Origin: Pseudomonas cremoricolorata DSM 17059 = NBRC 16634
GTDB taxonomy: Bacteria; Pseudomonadota; Gammaproteobacteria; Pseudomonadales; Pseudomonadaceae
Length of the DNA: 64,000 nucleotides
Assembly: GCF_000425745.1 (NCBI RefSeq)
Contig: NZ_KE384442.1
Coordinates: 66,968 to 130,967, forward strand
Direction: 5' to 3'
The notes under the pieces are model-generated. The model was given only the letters and a program-made list of their open reading frames with translations. It had not been told where the DNA came from and ran no database searches. Below, piece by piece: positions 7,934 to 18,082 of the stretch. A program made the position numbers and the translations under genes. Position 1 is the stretch's first letter, and the number at the start of each line of letters is the position of its first letter.

Positions 7934-8512
7934 TCAGTCGATGTACTCGAACAGCTTGACGATTTTCTGTACGCCCGAGACGCTTTGCACGACGTTGGTC
8001 GCGGCGGCGGCTTCGCCGTTGGTGACCAGGCCCAGCAGGTAGACGATACCGTTTTCGGTGATGACCTTGATCCGCGAGCTGGGGACGTTCACGTCGGCCA
8101 GCATCTGCGTTTTGATCTTGGTGGTCAGCCAGGCATCGTTGTTGCGCGCAAGAATCGAAGAGGGCTGCATCACCTGCAGTTCGTTGTGCACCCGCTTGAC
8201 CCGTTGCACCTGGCTGGCGGTTTGCTCGGCGAGGCTCTTGAGCTCGGCGCGCGGCGTCTGGCCGGCCAGAAGGACAACGCCGTTATAGCTGCTGACGACG
8301 ATGTGCGAGCCTTTGTCCAGATCGGGGCTGGCCTTGGAAATATTCACCGAGGCCTTGGTTTCGATCAGCGAGTCATCGATCTTGCTGCCGATGGTGCGGG
8401 TGCCGCGATCGTCGTCGATCGGCGAGTTGCGTGATGACGAGACGATGGAACTGCAGCCTGAAAGCCCCAGGCACAAGGTGATGGCCACAAGGCCTAGACG
8501 CTTGGAAATCAT
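7934..8512 (-). CDS. dolP: BON-domain outer-membrane lipoprotein DolP (YraP)
   Basis: A 192-residue lipoprotein with a signal peptide and lipobox LSGC (C20). It carries two BON domains, about residues 45-110 and 120-190, with the pattern SSYNGVVLLAGQTP and ITENGIVYLLGLV. In E. coli DolP supports outer-membrane integrity and BAM function at division sites. It overlaps the diaA stop by 4 nt (ATGA) and is the last gene of the run lpoA-yraN-diaA-dolP, the same order as in E. coli. Confidence 0.92.
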   Translation of the reverse strand: MISKRLGLVAITLCLGLSGCSSIVSSSRNSPIDDDRGTRTIGSKIDDSLIETKASVNISKASPDLDKGSHIVVSSYNGVVLLAGQTPRAELKSLAEQTASQVQRVKRVHNELQVMQPSSILARNNDAWLTTKIKTQMLADVNVPSSRIKVITENGIVYLLGLVTNGEAAAATNVVQSVSGVQKIVKLFEYID

Positions 8513-9102
8513 TCTTCACTCCCGAACAGTTGGCTGTCGATCAGGTCGCACAGGCAGTGGATGGCCAGCAGGTGAACCTCCTGGATGCGTGCCGTCACCT
8601 GAGACGGCACGCGGATTTCCACATCCTCCGGCAATAGCAGCGAAGCCATGCCGCCGCCGTCGCGCCCGGTCAGGGCTACGACAATCATTTCGCGATCATG
8701 TGCGGCCTGGATTGCTTGAATCACGTTGGCCGAGTTACCGCTGGTCGAAATGGCCAGCAGTACATCGCCAGGTTGCCCCAAGGCACGAATCTGCTTGGAA
8801 AACACCTCGTTGTAGCTGTAATCGTTGGCGATGGAGGTGAGGGTGGAGCTGTCGGTGGTCAGCGCAATGGCCGGCAGGCTGGGGCGCTCGCGTTCGAAGC
8901 GGTTGAGCAGCTCCGAGGAGAAATGCTGCGCATCGCCCGCTGAGCCGCCGTTGCCACAGGCGAGCATCTTGCCCTCGTTGAGCAGCGCATTGACCATGAC
9001 CAGGCTGGCATGCTCGATATGCGGTGCCAGAACGTCCATCGCCTGTTGCTTGGTATCGATGCTGGCCTGGAATAGCCGGCAAATTCGGGATTGCATGTCC
9101 AT
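8509..9102 (-). CDS. diaA: DiaA-like SIS-domain protein (often annotated as phosphoheptose isomerase GmhA)
   Basis: A single SIS (sugar isomerase) domain of 197 residues with CGNGGSAGDAQHF and AISTSGNSANVI. From memory of the E. coli proteins it is closer to DiaA than to GmhA (NRFERERPSLPAIALTTD, the QIRALGQPGDVLLAIS block, and the end RIQEVHLLAIHCLCDLIDS), and its neighbours yraN, lpoA and dolP are the same as for diaA. DiaA binds DnaA and promotes replication initiation. An isomerase role cannot be excluded. Start at 9102 is preceded by TAAGG. Confidence 0.85.
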   Translation of the reverse strand: MDMQSRICRLFQASIDTKQQAMDVLAPHIEHASLVMVNALLNEGKMLACGNGGSAGDAQHFSSELLNRFERERPSLPAIALTTDSSTLTSIANDYSYNEVFSKQIRALGQPGDVLLAISTSGNSANVIQAIQAAHDREMIVVALTGRDGGGMASLLLPEDVEIRVPSQVTARIQEVHLLAIHCLCDLIDSQLFGSEE

Positions 9103-9190
9103 CGGGTGTGACCTTAAGAGGGGCGGTGGCCGGCGCGGAGCGCAATCAGGGCCTGCCCGCGAAACATAGAGCGAATTATTCGATTCGGGT

Positions 9191-9559
9191 TCAGCAGTCG
9201 AAGGCGTTTTCAAGCCATTGCAGTGGTTCGCCGGCGTGGCCGCTGCCTTGTAGCGCAACGACATCGAAGCGGCAGGGGTGATTGGCCCAGCAGGCGTGTC
9301 GTTGCAGAAACAAGGTGGCAGCAAGCGCAAGCCTCTGTTGCTTGCGTTGGTCGACACTGCCGAGGGCGCCGCCGAAGCTGGCATGCAGCCGATAGCGGAC
9401 TTCGACGAATACTACTGTATTGGCCTCGAGCATGACCAGATCAAGCTCGCCGCCACGGCATCGCCAGTTGCGCGCGATCAGCGTCAGGCCACGTCCTTGA
9501 AGGTACTCAAGGACATGATCTTCGGCCATCTTGCCCGCGCAGGCAGGCGATGCTGTCAT
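9191..9559 (-). CDS. yraN: YraN family protein (UPF0102)
   Basis: A 122-residue protein of the UPF0102 family with a restriction-endonuclease-like fold. The family hallmarks are LIARNWRCRGGELDLVM and VVFVEVRYR, with acidic residues and an arginine where many nucleases have E-x-K, plus SVDQRKQQRLALAATLFL. The biochemical role is not settled. The ATG overlaps the lpoA stop by one base (TGATG), so it is translationally coupled to lpoA. Confidence 0.9.
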   Translation of the reverse strand: MTASPACAGKMAEDHVLEYLQGRGLTLIARNWRCRGGELDLVMLEANTVVFVEVRYRLHASFGGALGSVDQRKQQRLALAATLFLQRHACWANHPCRFDVVALQGSGHAGEPLQWLENAFDC

Positions 9560-11373
9560 CAGCGTGGAGTGTCCGGCAGGCGCTTGACCTGACCACCGGC
9601 AAACTCGGCCCAGGGCAGCTGGCGTTCGATGCGTTGGCTCTGGTTGACGCTCAGGCTGCCGGACAGACCTTCGATACGGCTGTCGGGCAAGGCCTTGAGC
9701 TGGCCGAGGCGAGGAGCCAGGCCATAGGCATCGACGCCCATGGCGTACAGCCGGCCCAAGCTGCCCGCCGCCTGTGGCCACTGCTGCACGACCTGCTGAC
9801 GAAGCGGGTTGTTGCTGTCGAGCAGCCACGGTGTTTCGCAGAAGCGGATGCCGGTCATGTCGTTGTACTGATTTACGTCGCCGCTGGCGCTGTAGAGGTT
9901 GGAGGTGGCGTAGACCGGCAGATCACCGGCGTACTGGAAGTTCAGGGTCGGCTTGATCTGCTGAGCCTGCTGCGGGGTCGCGGCGAGGAAGAGGAAGTCG
10001 CTGTCCTGGCGGCGCGAGGGCTGCGCGGCGACGTCGCCGCCCACGGTGTCTTGCAGGCTCTTGGCGCGACCTTCGCTCTGGCGCAGTTTCAGCAGATCGG
10101 CAATCTGTTGTGCCAGGGCGACGGGCTGGGCGATGCGCTCGGCAGCGAGCAGCGTGCCGCCGTTGCTTTCCCAGTCACTGCGGAAGGCGGCCAGGACGCG
10201 ATCGCCCCATTCCCCGCTCGGCACCATCGCGACAGCGCGGACCATGCCGTCGGCGCGGGCACGACGCGACACTTCGCGGGCTTCATCCTCGGCCGCCAGG
10301 CCGAACTGGAACAGTTGCGGCGGGGCTTTTTGCCCGGCGTCGGCGTAGTTCAGGGCCAGCGTGGGGACGGGCAGTTGCGCCATGGCGGCCAGTTGCTTGA
10401 CCAACGGTTTTTCCAGCGGACCGACCACCAGTTGCGCGCCGGCCGCCTGTGCCTGGCGATAGAAGTCGTCCAGCGAAGTCATTTTCGAGCTGTCGAACAC
10501 CTGGATCTCGGGTGCCGACTGGCCTGACTGCTGGGCCTGCAGGTGCGCGGCCATGAAGCCATCGCGCAGGGCGCGGGCAACGTTGGCGAGCGGGCCTTCT
10601 TGGGGCAGCAGCAGGGCGATCTTGGTCAGCGGCTCGCTGGTCAATTCCTTGAGCTTGGCCAGCGCTTCTGGAAGCTTGGTGGCGGCTGGGTGGTCAGGAT
10701 TCTGCTTGCGCCAGGCATCGATGGCCGCTTGTTGCTGTTCCAGGGTGCCTGCGCGTTTGACTGCCAGGGCCAGGCTGGTCCAGCCCGAAACGATGGGGTT
10801 GGCGGCAGGCTGCAGTTGCTCGGCGGGCAGCGAGGCCACCAGGCTCCAGATGGCGTTCTGGTTGGTTTCAGCGGCCTGGCCGCTGAGCAGCGGCGCGAGC
10901 AGCACGCGCTGCTCGACCGCAGGCAGTACCTGGTCATCGGCCTCCAGTGCAGCGCTGTGGACGGTGTAGGTGCGCACTTGCTGTGCTTCGGGCAGCTCGC
11001 CTAGGCGTTGCAGGCTGGGGTGGTCGAGGGCTTTCAGCGCGGCCTTGGGCTGGTTGCGGCTCATCGCCAGTTCCGCCGCCAGGGTGCTGGCGAACACCTG
11101 CTGAGCAGGCTTGAGCGCATCGAGCGAGACCTGTTCGAGAATGCTTGCCGCGCGGGGTAGGTCCTTTTGCTGGTAAGCCATGTCCGCGGCGCTCAGGCGC
11201 AGCGAAGCCGCCTCGGGTGCAGACTTGCTGGAGTCGGCCCGCTCGAGCAATTGCTCGATGCTGGCGTCTGGCGTGCGCGGCAGTTCGCCCAGGCTGGATG
11301 AGGGCGAGCTGGCGCACGCTGCGAGCAGTGCAGCGAGGCAGAAGGCTGTGAACAGCCGCAGGCAAGCGGTCAT
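9559..11373 (-). CDS. lpoA: Penicillin-binding protein activator LpoA
   Basis: A 604-residue outer-membrane lipoprotein with signal peptide and lipobox LAAC (C20). The N-terminal part is helical (TPR-like) and the C-terminal part (from about residue 260, KIALLLPQEGPLANVARALR) has the periplasmic-binding-protein fold of LpoA. It is expected to activate a class A penicillin-binding protein from the outer membrane. It is divergent from rsmI across 186 bp, the arrangement also seen in E. coli. Confidence 0.93.
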   Translation of the reverse strand: MTACLRLFTAFCLAALLAACASSPSSSLGELPRTPDASIEQLLERADSSKSAPEAASLRLSAADMAYQQKDLPRAASILEQVSLDALKPAQQVFASTLAAELAMSRNQPKAALKALDHPSLQRLGELPEAQQVRTYTVHSAALEADDQVLPAVEQRVLLAPLLSGQAAETNQNAIWSLVASLPAEQLQPAANPIVSGWTSLALAVKRAGTLEQQQAAIDAWRKQNPDHPAATKLPEALAKLKELTSEPLTKIALLLPQEGPLANVARALRDGFMAAHLQAQQSGQSAPEIQVFDSSKMTSLDDFYRQAQAAGAQLVVGPLEKPLVKQLAAMAQLPVPTLALNYADAGQKAPPQLFQFGLAAEDEAREVSRRARADGMVRAVAMVPSGEWGDRVLAAFRSDWESNGGTLLAAERIAQPVALAQQIADLLKLRQSEGRAKSLQDTVGGDVAAQPSRRQDSDFLFLAATPQQAQQIKPTLNFQYAGDLPVYATSNLYSASGDVNQYNDMTGIRFCETPWLLDSNNPLRQQVVQQWPQAAGSLGRLYAMGVDAYGLAPRLGQLKALPDSRIEGLSGSLSVNQSQRIERQLPWAEFAGGQVKRLPDTPR

Positions 11374-11559
11374 GGAAGGGTCCTGTTACGAGGTCAAGGT
11401 GGAAGCGATTGTACCCAAGCACCCGCCGCGGCGCGATGCTACCGACGCTGACGCCTCACTATAGGTCGGCTACGGTATTTCGCCGTTGAAGATCGTTGCC
11501 CGTCATTACAGGCGCTCGGGCTACAATGCCGGCTTTGATCTGGATGAGCAGGTGTTTGA

Positions 11560-12435
11560 GTGACTGACGTTGCAGGGGTTCCCAAGTCCGCCAAGGGCAG
11601 GTTGTACGTGGTCGCCACGCCCATCGGCAACCTCGAGGACGTGAGCGCGCGGGCCCTGAAAGTACTGGCTGACGTCGCGCTCATCGCCGCCGAGGACACT
11701 CGCCACTCGATTCGTCTGATGCAGCACTTCGGTATAAGCACACCATTGGCGGCGTGTCACGAGCACAACGAGCGCGACGAAGGCGGCCGCTTCCTGGGGC
11801 GTTTGCTGGCGGGGGATGACGTGGCGCTGGTATCCGACGCTGGCACGCCGCTGATCAGCGACCCTGGTTATCACCTGGTGCGCCAGGCGCGCGCGGCCGG
11901 CATCGAAGTGGTGCCGGTGCCAGGCGCTTGCGCATTGATCGCGGCGCTGTCGGCTGCCGGCCTGCCGTCCGATCGTTTCATCTTCGAAGGCTTTCTGCCA
12001 GCCAAGGCGGTGGCTCGTCGCGCGCGTCTGGGCCAGCTCAAGGAAGAGCCGCGAACCGTGATCTTCTATGAGGCCCCGCACCGTATTCTGGAGTGCCTGG
12101 AAGACATGCGCGGCGTCTTCGGCGAGGAGCGGCCAGCGGTGCTGGCGCGGGAGATCAGCAAGACCTTCGAAACCATCAAGAGCCTGCCGCTCGATCAGTT
12201 GTGCGGTTTCGTCGCGGCTGACAGCAACCAGCAGCGTGGTGAGTGCGTGGTGCTGGTTGGTGGGTGGAGCGCGCCAGTGGGCGATGAGCAGATCGACAGC
12301 GAAGCGCAACGCGTGCTGGGCCTGCTGCTGGCTGAGATGCCGCTGAAAAAAGCCGCTGCGTTGGCCGCCGAGATCACCGGCGTGCGCAAGAACTTGCTGT
12401 ACCAGTTCGCCTTGGAACTGCAGAAAGACAAGTAG
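11560..12435 (+). CDS. rsmI: 16S rRNA (cytidine-1402-2'-O) methyltransferase
   Basis: A 291-residue tetrapyrrole-methylase-fold enzyme that methylates the ribose of C1402 of 16S rRNA using S-adenosylmethionine. Motifs are LYVVATPIGNLEDVSARAL, IAAEDTRHS, LVSDAGTPLISDPGY, VPGACALIAALSAAGLPSD and FYEAPHRI. It uses a GTG start at 11560. RsmH, encoded at 13625, makes the second modification at the same base (N4 of C1402), so both C1402 enzymes are within 2 kb. Confidence 0.95.
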   Translation: MTDVAGVPKSAKGRLYVVATPIGNLEDVSARALKVLADVALIAAEDTRHSIRLMQHFGISTPLAACHEHNERDEGGRFLGRLLAGDDVALVSDAGTPLISDPGYHLVRQARAAGIEVVPVPGACALIAALSAAGLPSDRFIFEGFLPAKAVARRARLGQLKEEPRTVIFYEAPHRILECLEDMRGVFGEERPAVLAREISKTFETIKSLPLDQLCGFVAADSNQQRGECVVLVGGWSAPVGDEQIDSEAQRVLGLLLAEMPLKKAAALAAEITGVRKNLLYQFALELQKDK

Positions 12436-12502
12436 TGGCACTGCGATATTGTTTAACGATGTTGCTTGTTCTTGAGCGGCGCTGCCGTTAACCTTGGCGG
12501 CG

Positions 12503-12860
12503 GAGAGTCGGTTGGACAGTCGCTGCCTTCTTTTGTTCCGCAAAAGAGGGGGGAGGAAAGTCCGGGCTCCGCAGGGCAGAGTGCCAGGTAATGCCTGGGA
12601 GGCGCGAGCCTACGGAAAGTGCCACAGAAAATAACCGCCTAAGCGCTTCGGCGCCGGTAAGGGTGAAAAGGTGCGGTAAGAGCGCACCGCACGTCTGGCA
12701 ACAGTTCGTGGCTAGGTAAACCCCACTCGGAGCAAGACCAAATAGGGTTCCTTAAGGCGTGGCCCGCGTCGGAACCGGGTAGGTTGCTAAAGGCGTCCAG
12801 TGATGGCCGTCGTAGAGGAATGACTGTCCTCGACAGAACCCGGCTTACAGACCGACTCTC
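12503..12860 (+). ncRNA. rnpB: RNase P RNA, bacterial type A
   Basis: The catalytic RNA of RNase P, which matures tRNA 5' ends. The conserved P4 strand GAGGAAAGTCCGGGCTCC is at 12553-12570 and its partner ACAGAACCCGGCTTA at about 12834-12848. The ends pair as the P1 helix (AGAGTCGGT near 12504 with ACCGACTCT at 12851-12859). The internal AGGTAAACCCC and GGGTGAAAAGGTGCGGTAAGAG strings are typical. It lies between rsmI and mraZ as in other pseudomonads. Exact ends are approximate. Confidence 0.95.
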
Positions 12861-13067
12861 CACCTCATTTCCCTCGGTTGCAAACCATGGCAGATCCCCT
12901 CTGCTAATGCCGAAAAGATCTTAGTCTTAATAAACAACATTAACTGTGCGCTGTAGGCGCATGAGTTGTGTTGCTTTTCAGGATTCTGCATCTCCTCCTG
13001 CGCTTATTCCCTCTTCCTTTTGTGCACTAAATCGCCTTGCTCCAAGGGTTTTCCACGTGAACGTGCC

Positions 13068-13097
13068 TTGACGGTGCAGCAGGCGGATTCCTATAGT
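13068..13097 (+). promoter_or_regulatory. Promoter of the dcw cluster (Pmra)
   Basis: TTGACG at 13068-13073 and TATAGT at 13092-13097 with an 18-bp spacer, giving a start near 13104. It is the only strong sigma-70 promoter found before mraZ. Confidence 0.7.
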
Positions 13098-13106
13098 GTG
13101 CGCGAG

Positions 13107-13131
13107 TGGCGAAAAGTGGGAGTAAGTGGGT
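13107..13131 (+). promoter_or_regulatory. MraZ operator (three TGGGN-type repeats)
   Basis: TGGCG (13107), TGGGA (13117) and TGGGT (13127) follow each other with an exact 10-bp period, just downstream of the Pmra -10 box. MraZ in E. coli binds TGGGN direct repeats separated by 5 nt, which is this layout with the first repeat degenerate. It should give autorepression. Confidence 0.75.
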
Positions 13132-13172
13132 TTTTTGCCACCATCTAGCCAACATTTTGGGGAATCACAGCC

Positions 13173-13628
13173 GTGTTTCGCGGAGCCAACGCCGTCAGCC
13201 TGGATGCCAAAGGCAGGCTCGCCATGCCGAGTCGGTATCGCGACGAGTTGGATTCGCGTTGTAACGGCCAGCTGATCGTCACGATCGACGCCGTAGACAA
13301 ATGTTTGTGCGTCTATCCCCTCGATGAGTGGGAGCAAATAGAAGCCAAGTTGCGCGCATTGCCGTCCTTGCGTGAAGAGAACCGCCGCCTTCAGCGTCTG
13401 CTGATCGGCAATGCGGTTGATCTGGAGCTCGATAGCAGTGGGCGCTTTCTCGTGCCGCCACGGCTGCGCGAGTACGCCCAGCTGGACAAGAAAGCGATGC
13501 TGGTGGGGCAGCTGAACAAATTCCAGCTGTGGGATGAAGAGGCCTGGAACGTGGTTTCGGCAGCTGATCTTGCAGCTATTCAACAACCGGGCGCTGTGCC
13601 CGACGATTTGCGTGACCTGATCCTGTGA
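13173..13628 (+). CDS. mraZ: Transcriptional regulator MraZ
   Basis: A 151-residue protein of two SpoVT/AbrB-like halves, each with the D-x-K/S-G-R core: DAKGRLAMPSRYRDEL (about residue 10) and DSSGRFLVPPRLREYA (about residue 90). It forms ring-shaped oligomers and represses the dcw cluster by binding TGGGN repeats, found just upstream at 13107-13131. It starts at GTG 13173 and overlaps rsmH by 4 nt (GTGA). Confidence 0.96.
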   Translation: MFRGANAVSLDAKGRLAMPSRYRDELDSRCNGQLIVTIDAVDKCLCVYPLDEWEQIEAKLRALPSLREENRRLQRLLIGNAVDLELDSSGRFLVPPRLREYAQLDKKAMLVGQLNKFQLWDEEAWNVVSAADLAAIQQPGAVPDDLRDLIL

Positions 13629-14572
13629 CTATAAATAGCGGCTTCAACCACATCACCGTGCTGCTCGACGAGGCTGTCGAGGCACTGGCCCTGCGCGACG
13701 AGGGTTGCTATCTCGATGGCACCTTCGGCCGGGGTGGGCATAGCCGCCTGATTCTCAGCAAACTCGGAACCGATGGACGGCTTCTGGGTTTCGACAAGGA
13801 CCCACAAGCGATTGCCACAGGGCAAGCGCTGGCGGCCGAAGACGGCCGCTTTGTCATTGTGCAGCGCAGTTTTGCCGAGCTGGCCGATGAAGTCTCCGAG
13901 CGCGGTCTGGCCGGCCAGGTGTCTGGCGTTCTGCTTGACCTTGGCGTGTCGTCTCCGCAGCTCGATGACCCAGCGCGCGGCTTCAGCTTCCTCAATGATG
14001 GCCCGCTGGATATGCGCATGAACCCCGATCAGGGCTTCAGCGCTGCCCAGTTCATCGCCAGCGCGGACGAAGAAGAAATCGCCCGGGTATTCAAAGAGTA
14101 CGGTGAAGAGCGCTTCGCCCGTCGCATGGCGCGGGCCGTGGTCCAGCGCCGCGAACAACAGCCGTTCACCCGCACTGCCGATCTGGCCGAAGTGCTCAAG
14201 GTCGCCAATCCGGCCTGGGAAAAGGGCAAGAACCCGGCAACCCGTGCCTTCCAGGGGCTGCGCATCCACGTCAACAACGAGCTGGGCGATCTGGAAACCG
14301 GCCTGCAGGCAGCGTTCGATGCGCTGGATGTCGGCGGTCGGCTGGTGGTCATCAGCTTCCATTCCCTGGAAGATCGCATCGTCAAGCTGTTCATGCGCAA
14401 GCTGGCCAAGGGCGAGGCGGACAATCTGCCGCGCAACCTGCCGGTGCAGCACAAGGTGTTCGAGCCCCTGGCCCGTCTGATCGGTAAGGCGCAGTTCGCC
14501 TCCGAAGCAGAGCTCAAGGCCAACCCGCGGTCGCGCAGTGCGGTCATGCGGGTTGCGGAGAAACTTCGGTGA
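13625..14572 (+). CDS. rsmH: 16S rRNA (cytosine-1402-N4) methyltransferase
   Basis: A 315-residue S-adenosylmethionine-dependent enzyme acting on C1402 of 16S rRNA together with RsmI. Motifs: HITVLLDEAVEAL, the SAM-binding YLDGTFGRGGHS, GVLLDLGVSSPQLD and VVISFHSLEDRIVK; the C-terminus ends NPRSRSAVMRVAEK. The GTG start overlaps the mraZ stop, and the gene overlaps ftsL by 4 nt, so it is translated within the coupled dcw operon. Confidence 0.97.
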   Translation: MTINSGFNHITVLLDEAVEALALRDEGCYLDGTFGRGGHSRLILSKLGTDGRLLGFDKDPQAIATGQALAAEDGRFVIVQRSFAELADEVSERGLAGQVSGVLLDLGVSSPQLDDPARGFSFLNDGPLDMRMNPDQGFSAAQFIASADEEEIARVFKEYGEERFARRMARAVVQRREQQPFTRTADLAEVLKVANPAWEKGKNPATRAFQGLRIHVNNELGDLETGLQAAFDALDVGGRLVVISFHSLEDRIVKLFMRKLAKGEADNLPRNLPVQHKVFEPLARLIGKAQFASEAELKANPRSRSAVMRVAEKLR

Positions 14573-14858
14573 GCAAGCTCTTCGCCAAGCCACTGCCCGG
14601 CGGCAGCTTCCTGATGCTGGTGCTGTTCGTCGGCGTGCTGGTTTCGGCCATCGCCGTGTCCTACAGCGCGCACTGGAATCGCCAGCTGCTCAACACGCTC
14701 TACGGCGAACTCAATGACCGGGACAAGGCCCAGGCCGAGTGGGGCCGGCTGATTCTCGAGCAAAGCACCTGGACAGCCCATAGCCGTATCGAGAACCTGG
14801 CCAGCGAGCAGCTGAAGATGCGCGTTCCGGCTGCGGACGAAGTTCGGATGATCGCGCC

Positions 14859-14862
<4 letters not shown>
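14569..14862 (+). CDS. ftsL: Cell division protein FtsL
   Basis: A 97-residue bitopic membrane protein: a short cytoplasmic tail, one transmembrane helix (about residues 14-32, FLMLVLFVGVLVSAIAVSY) and a periplasmic coiled coil (LLNTLYGELNDRDKAQAEWG) that pairs with FtsB and FtsQ in the divisome. Position between rsmH and ftsI supports the call. It starts at GTG 14569 and overlaps ftsI by 4 nt. Confidence 0.95.
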
Positions 14863-16594
<1,732 letters not shown>

Positions 16595-16595
<1 letters not shown>

Positions 16596-18082
16596 TGACG
16601 ATGCCATTGAGCAAGCTTTTCGCCCATGCCAGCCGTGATCCTCTGATTCGCGAGCTGACCCTCGACAGCCGTCAGGTACGCCCGGGCGATCTGTTCCTGG
16701 CCGTGCCCGGCGCGCAGCTCGACGGTCGTCAGCACATCGCTGATGCACTGTCGCGCGGGGCCGCCGCGGTGGCCTACGAGGAACAGGATGCTACGGTGCT
16801 GCCGCTCACCGATGTTCCGCTGATTCCGGTCAGGGGGTTGATCGCGCAGTTGTCGGAAATCGCCGGGCGCTTCTACGGCGAGCCGAGCCGCCAGCTGGAG
16901 ATGGTCGGCGTGACTGGCACCAACGGCAAGACCAGCGTCACCCAGCTGTTGGCACAGGCGCTTGACCTGCTCGGCCAGCGCTGCGGCCTGATCGGCACGC
17001 TGGGCACCGGTTTCCACGGTGATCTGCAAAGTGGTCGCCTGACTACCCCCGACCCGATCGCCGTGCAGTCCACCCTCAACGACCTGAAAAAAGCCGGTGC
17101 CCGTGCCGTGGCCATGGAAGTGTCTTCCCATGCCCTGGAGCAGGGGCGGGTTGCCGCGCTGGCCTTCGATATCGCCGTACTGACCAACCTGTCGCGTGAT
17201 CACCTCGATTACCACGGCAGCATGCAAGCCTACGCTGCCGCCAAGGCCAAGCTGTTCGCCTGGCCAAGCCTGCGCTGCCAGGTGGTGAATCTGGACGATG
17301 CTTTCGGACGCGAGCTGGCCGAGGCGTTCGCCGCGCGGCCGAGCACCGAATGCGTCGAAACCCGCCTGATCAGCTACAGCCTGGAGCATCCCGAGGCTTC
17401 TCTTTATTGCCGCGAAGCGCTGTTCAGCGACGATGGCGTGCAAGCCTTGCTGGTCACTGCCCAGGGCGAGCGCACACTGCGCAGCCAACTGCTTGGCCGT
17501 TTCAACCTGAGCAACATGCTGGCCGCTGTGGCGACCTTGCTCGCCCTCGACTACGCCCTGGATGAAATCCTCCAGGTGGTGCCGCAACTGCAAGGCCCGG
17601 TAGGGCGCATGCAGCGTCTGGGTGGCGGCGACAAGCCGCTGGTGGTGGTCGACTACGCCCACACCCCGGACGCCCTGGAGAAAGTCCTCACCGCCCTGCG
17701 CCCCCACGCCCGTGGCAAGCTGCTGTGCCTGTTCGGCTGTGGCGGCGACCGCGATCGCGGCAAGCGGCCGCTGATGGCGCAGGTGGCCGAGAGCCTGGCT
17801 GACCAGGTGCTGGTCACCGATGACAACCCGCGCAGTGAAGATCCGGCGCAGATTTTCGCCGATATTCGTCCAGGCTTCGCCCGTGCCAGTGAGGCGCTGT
17901 TCGTGCCGGGCCGCGGCGCCGCGATTGCCCAGCTCATCGCCCAGGCGGGCGTCGACGACGTAGTTGTTCTGGCCGGCAAGGGCCACGAGGATTATCAGGA
18001 AATCGCTGGCCAGCGACATGCCTTCTCTGACCTTGCCGAGGCCGACAAGGCCCTTGCAGCCTGGGAGGTGCCCCATGCTTGA
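16595..18082 (+). CDS. murE: UDP-MurNAc-L-Ala-D-Glu:meso-diaminopimelate ligase
   Basis: A 495-residue Mur ligase that adds meso-diaminopimelate to the peptidoglycan stem. It has the ATP-binding GTNGKTS (108-114), the conserved NLSRDHLDYHG segment and the DNPR motif (D410-R413) that marks diaminopimelate rather than lysine specificity. It overlaps ftsI by one base (TGATG) and murF by 8 nt. Confidence 0.97.

Larger units (their letters stand above)
12861..13172 (+). other. Intergenic region rnpB-mraZ
   Basis: This 312-bp stretch has no credible gene. Its right part holds the mra promoter (13068-13097) and the MraZ operator (13107-13131). The left part, near 12940-12965, holds only a weak hairpin (GTGCGC/GCGCAT). 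Confidence 0.7.
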
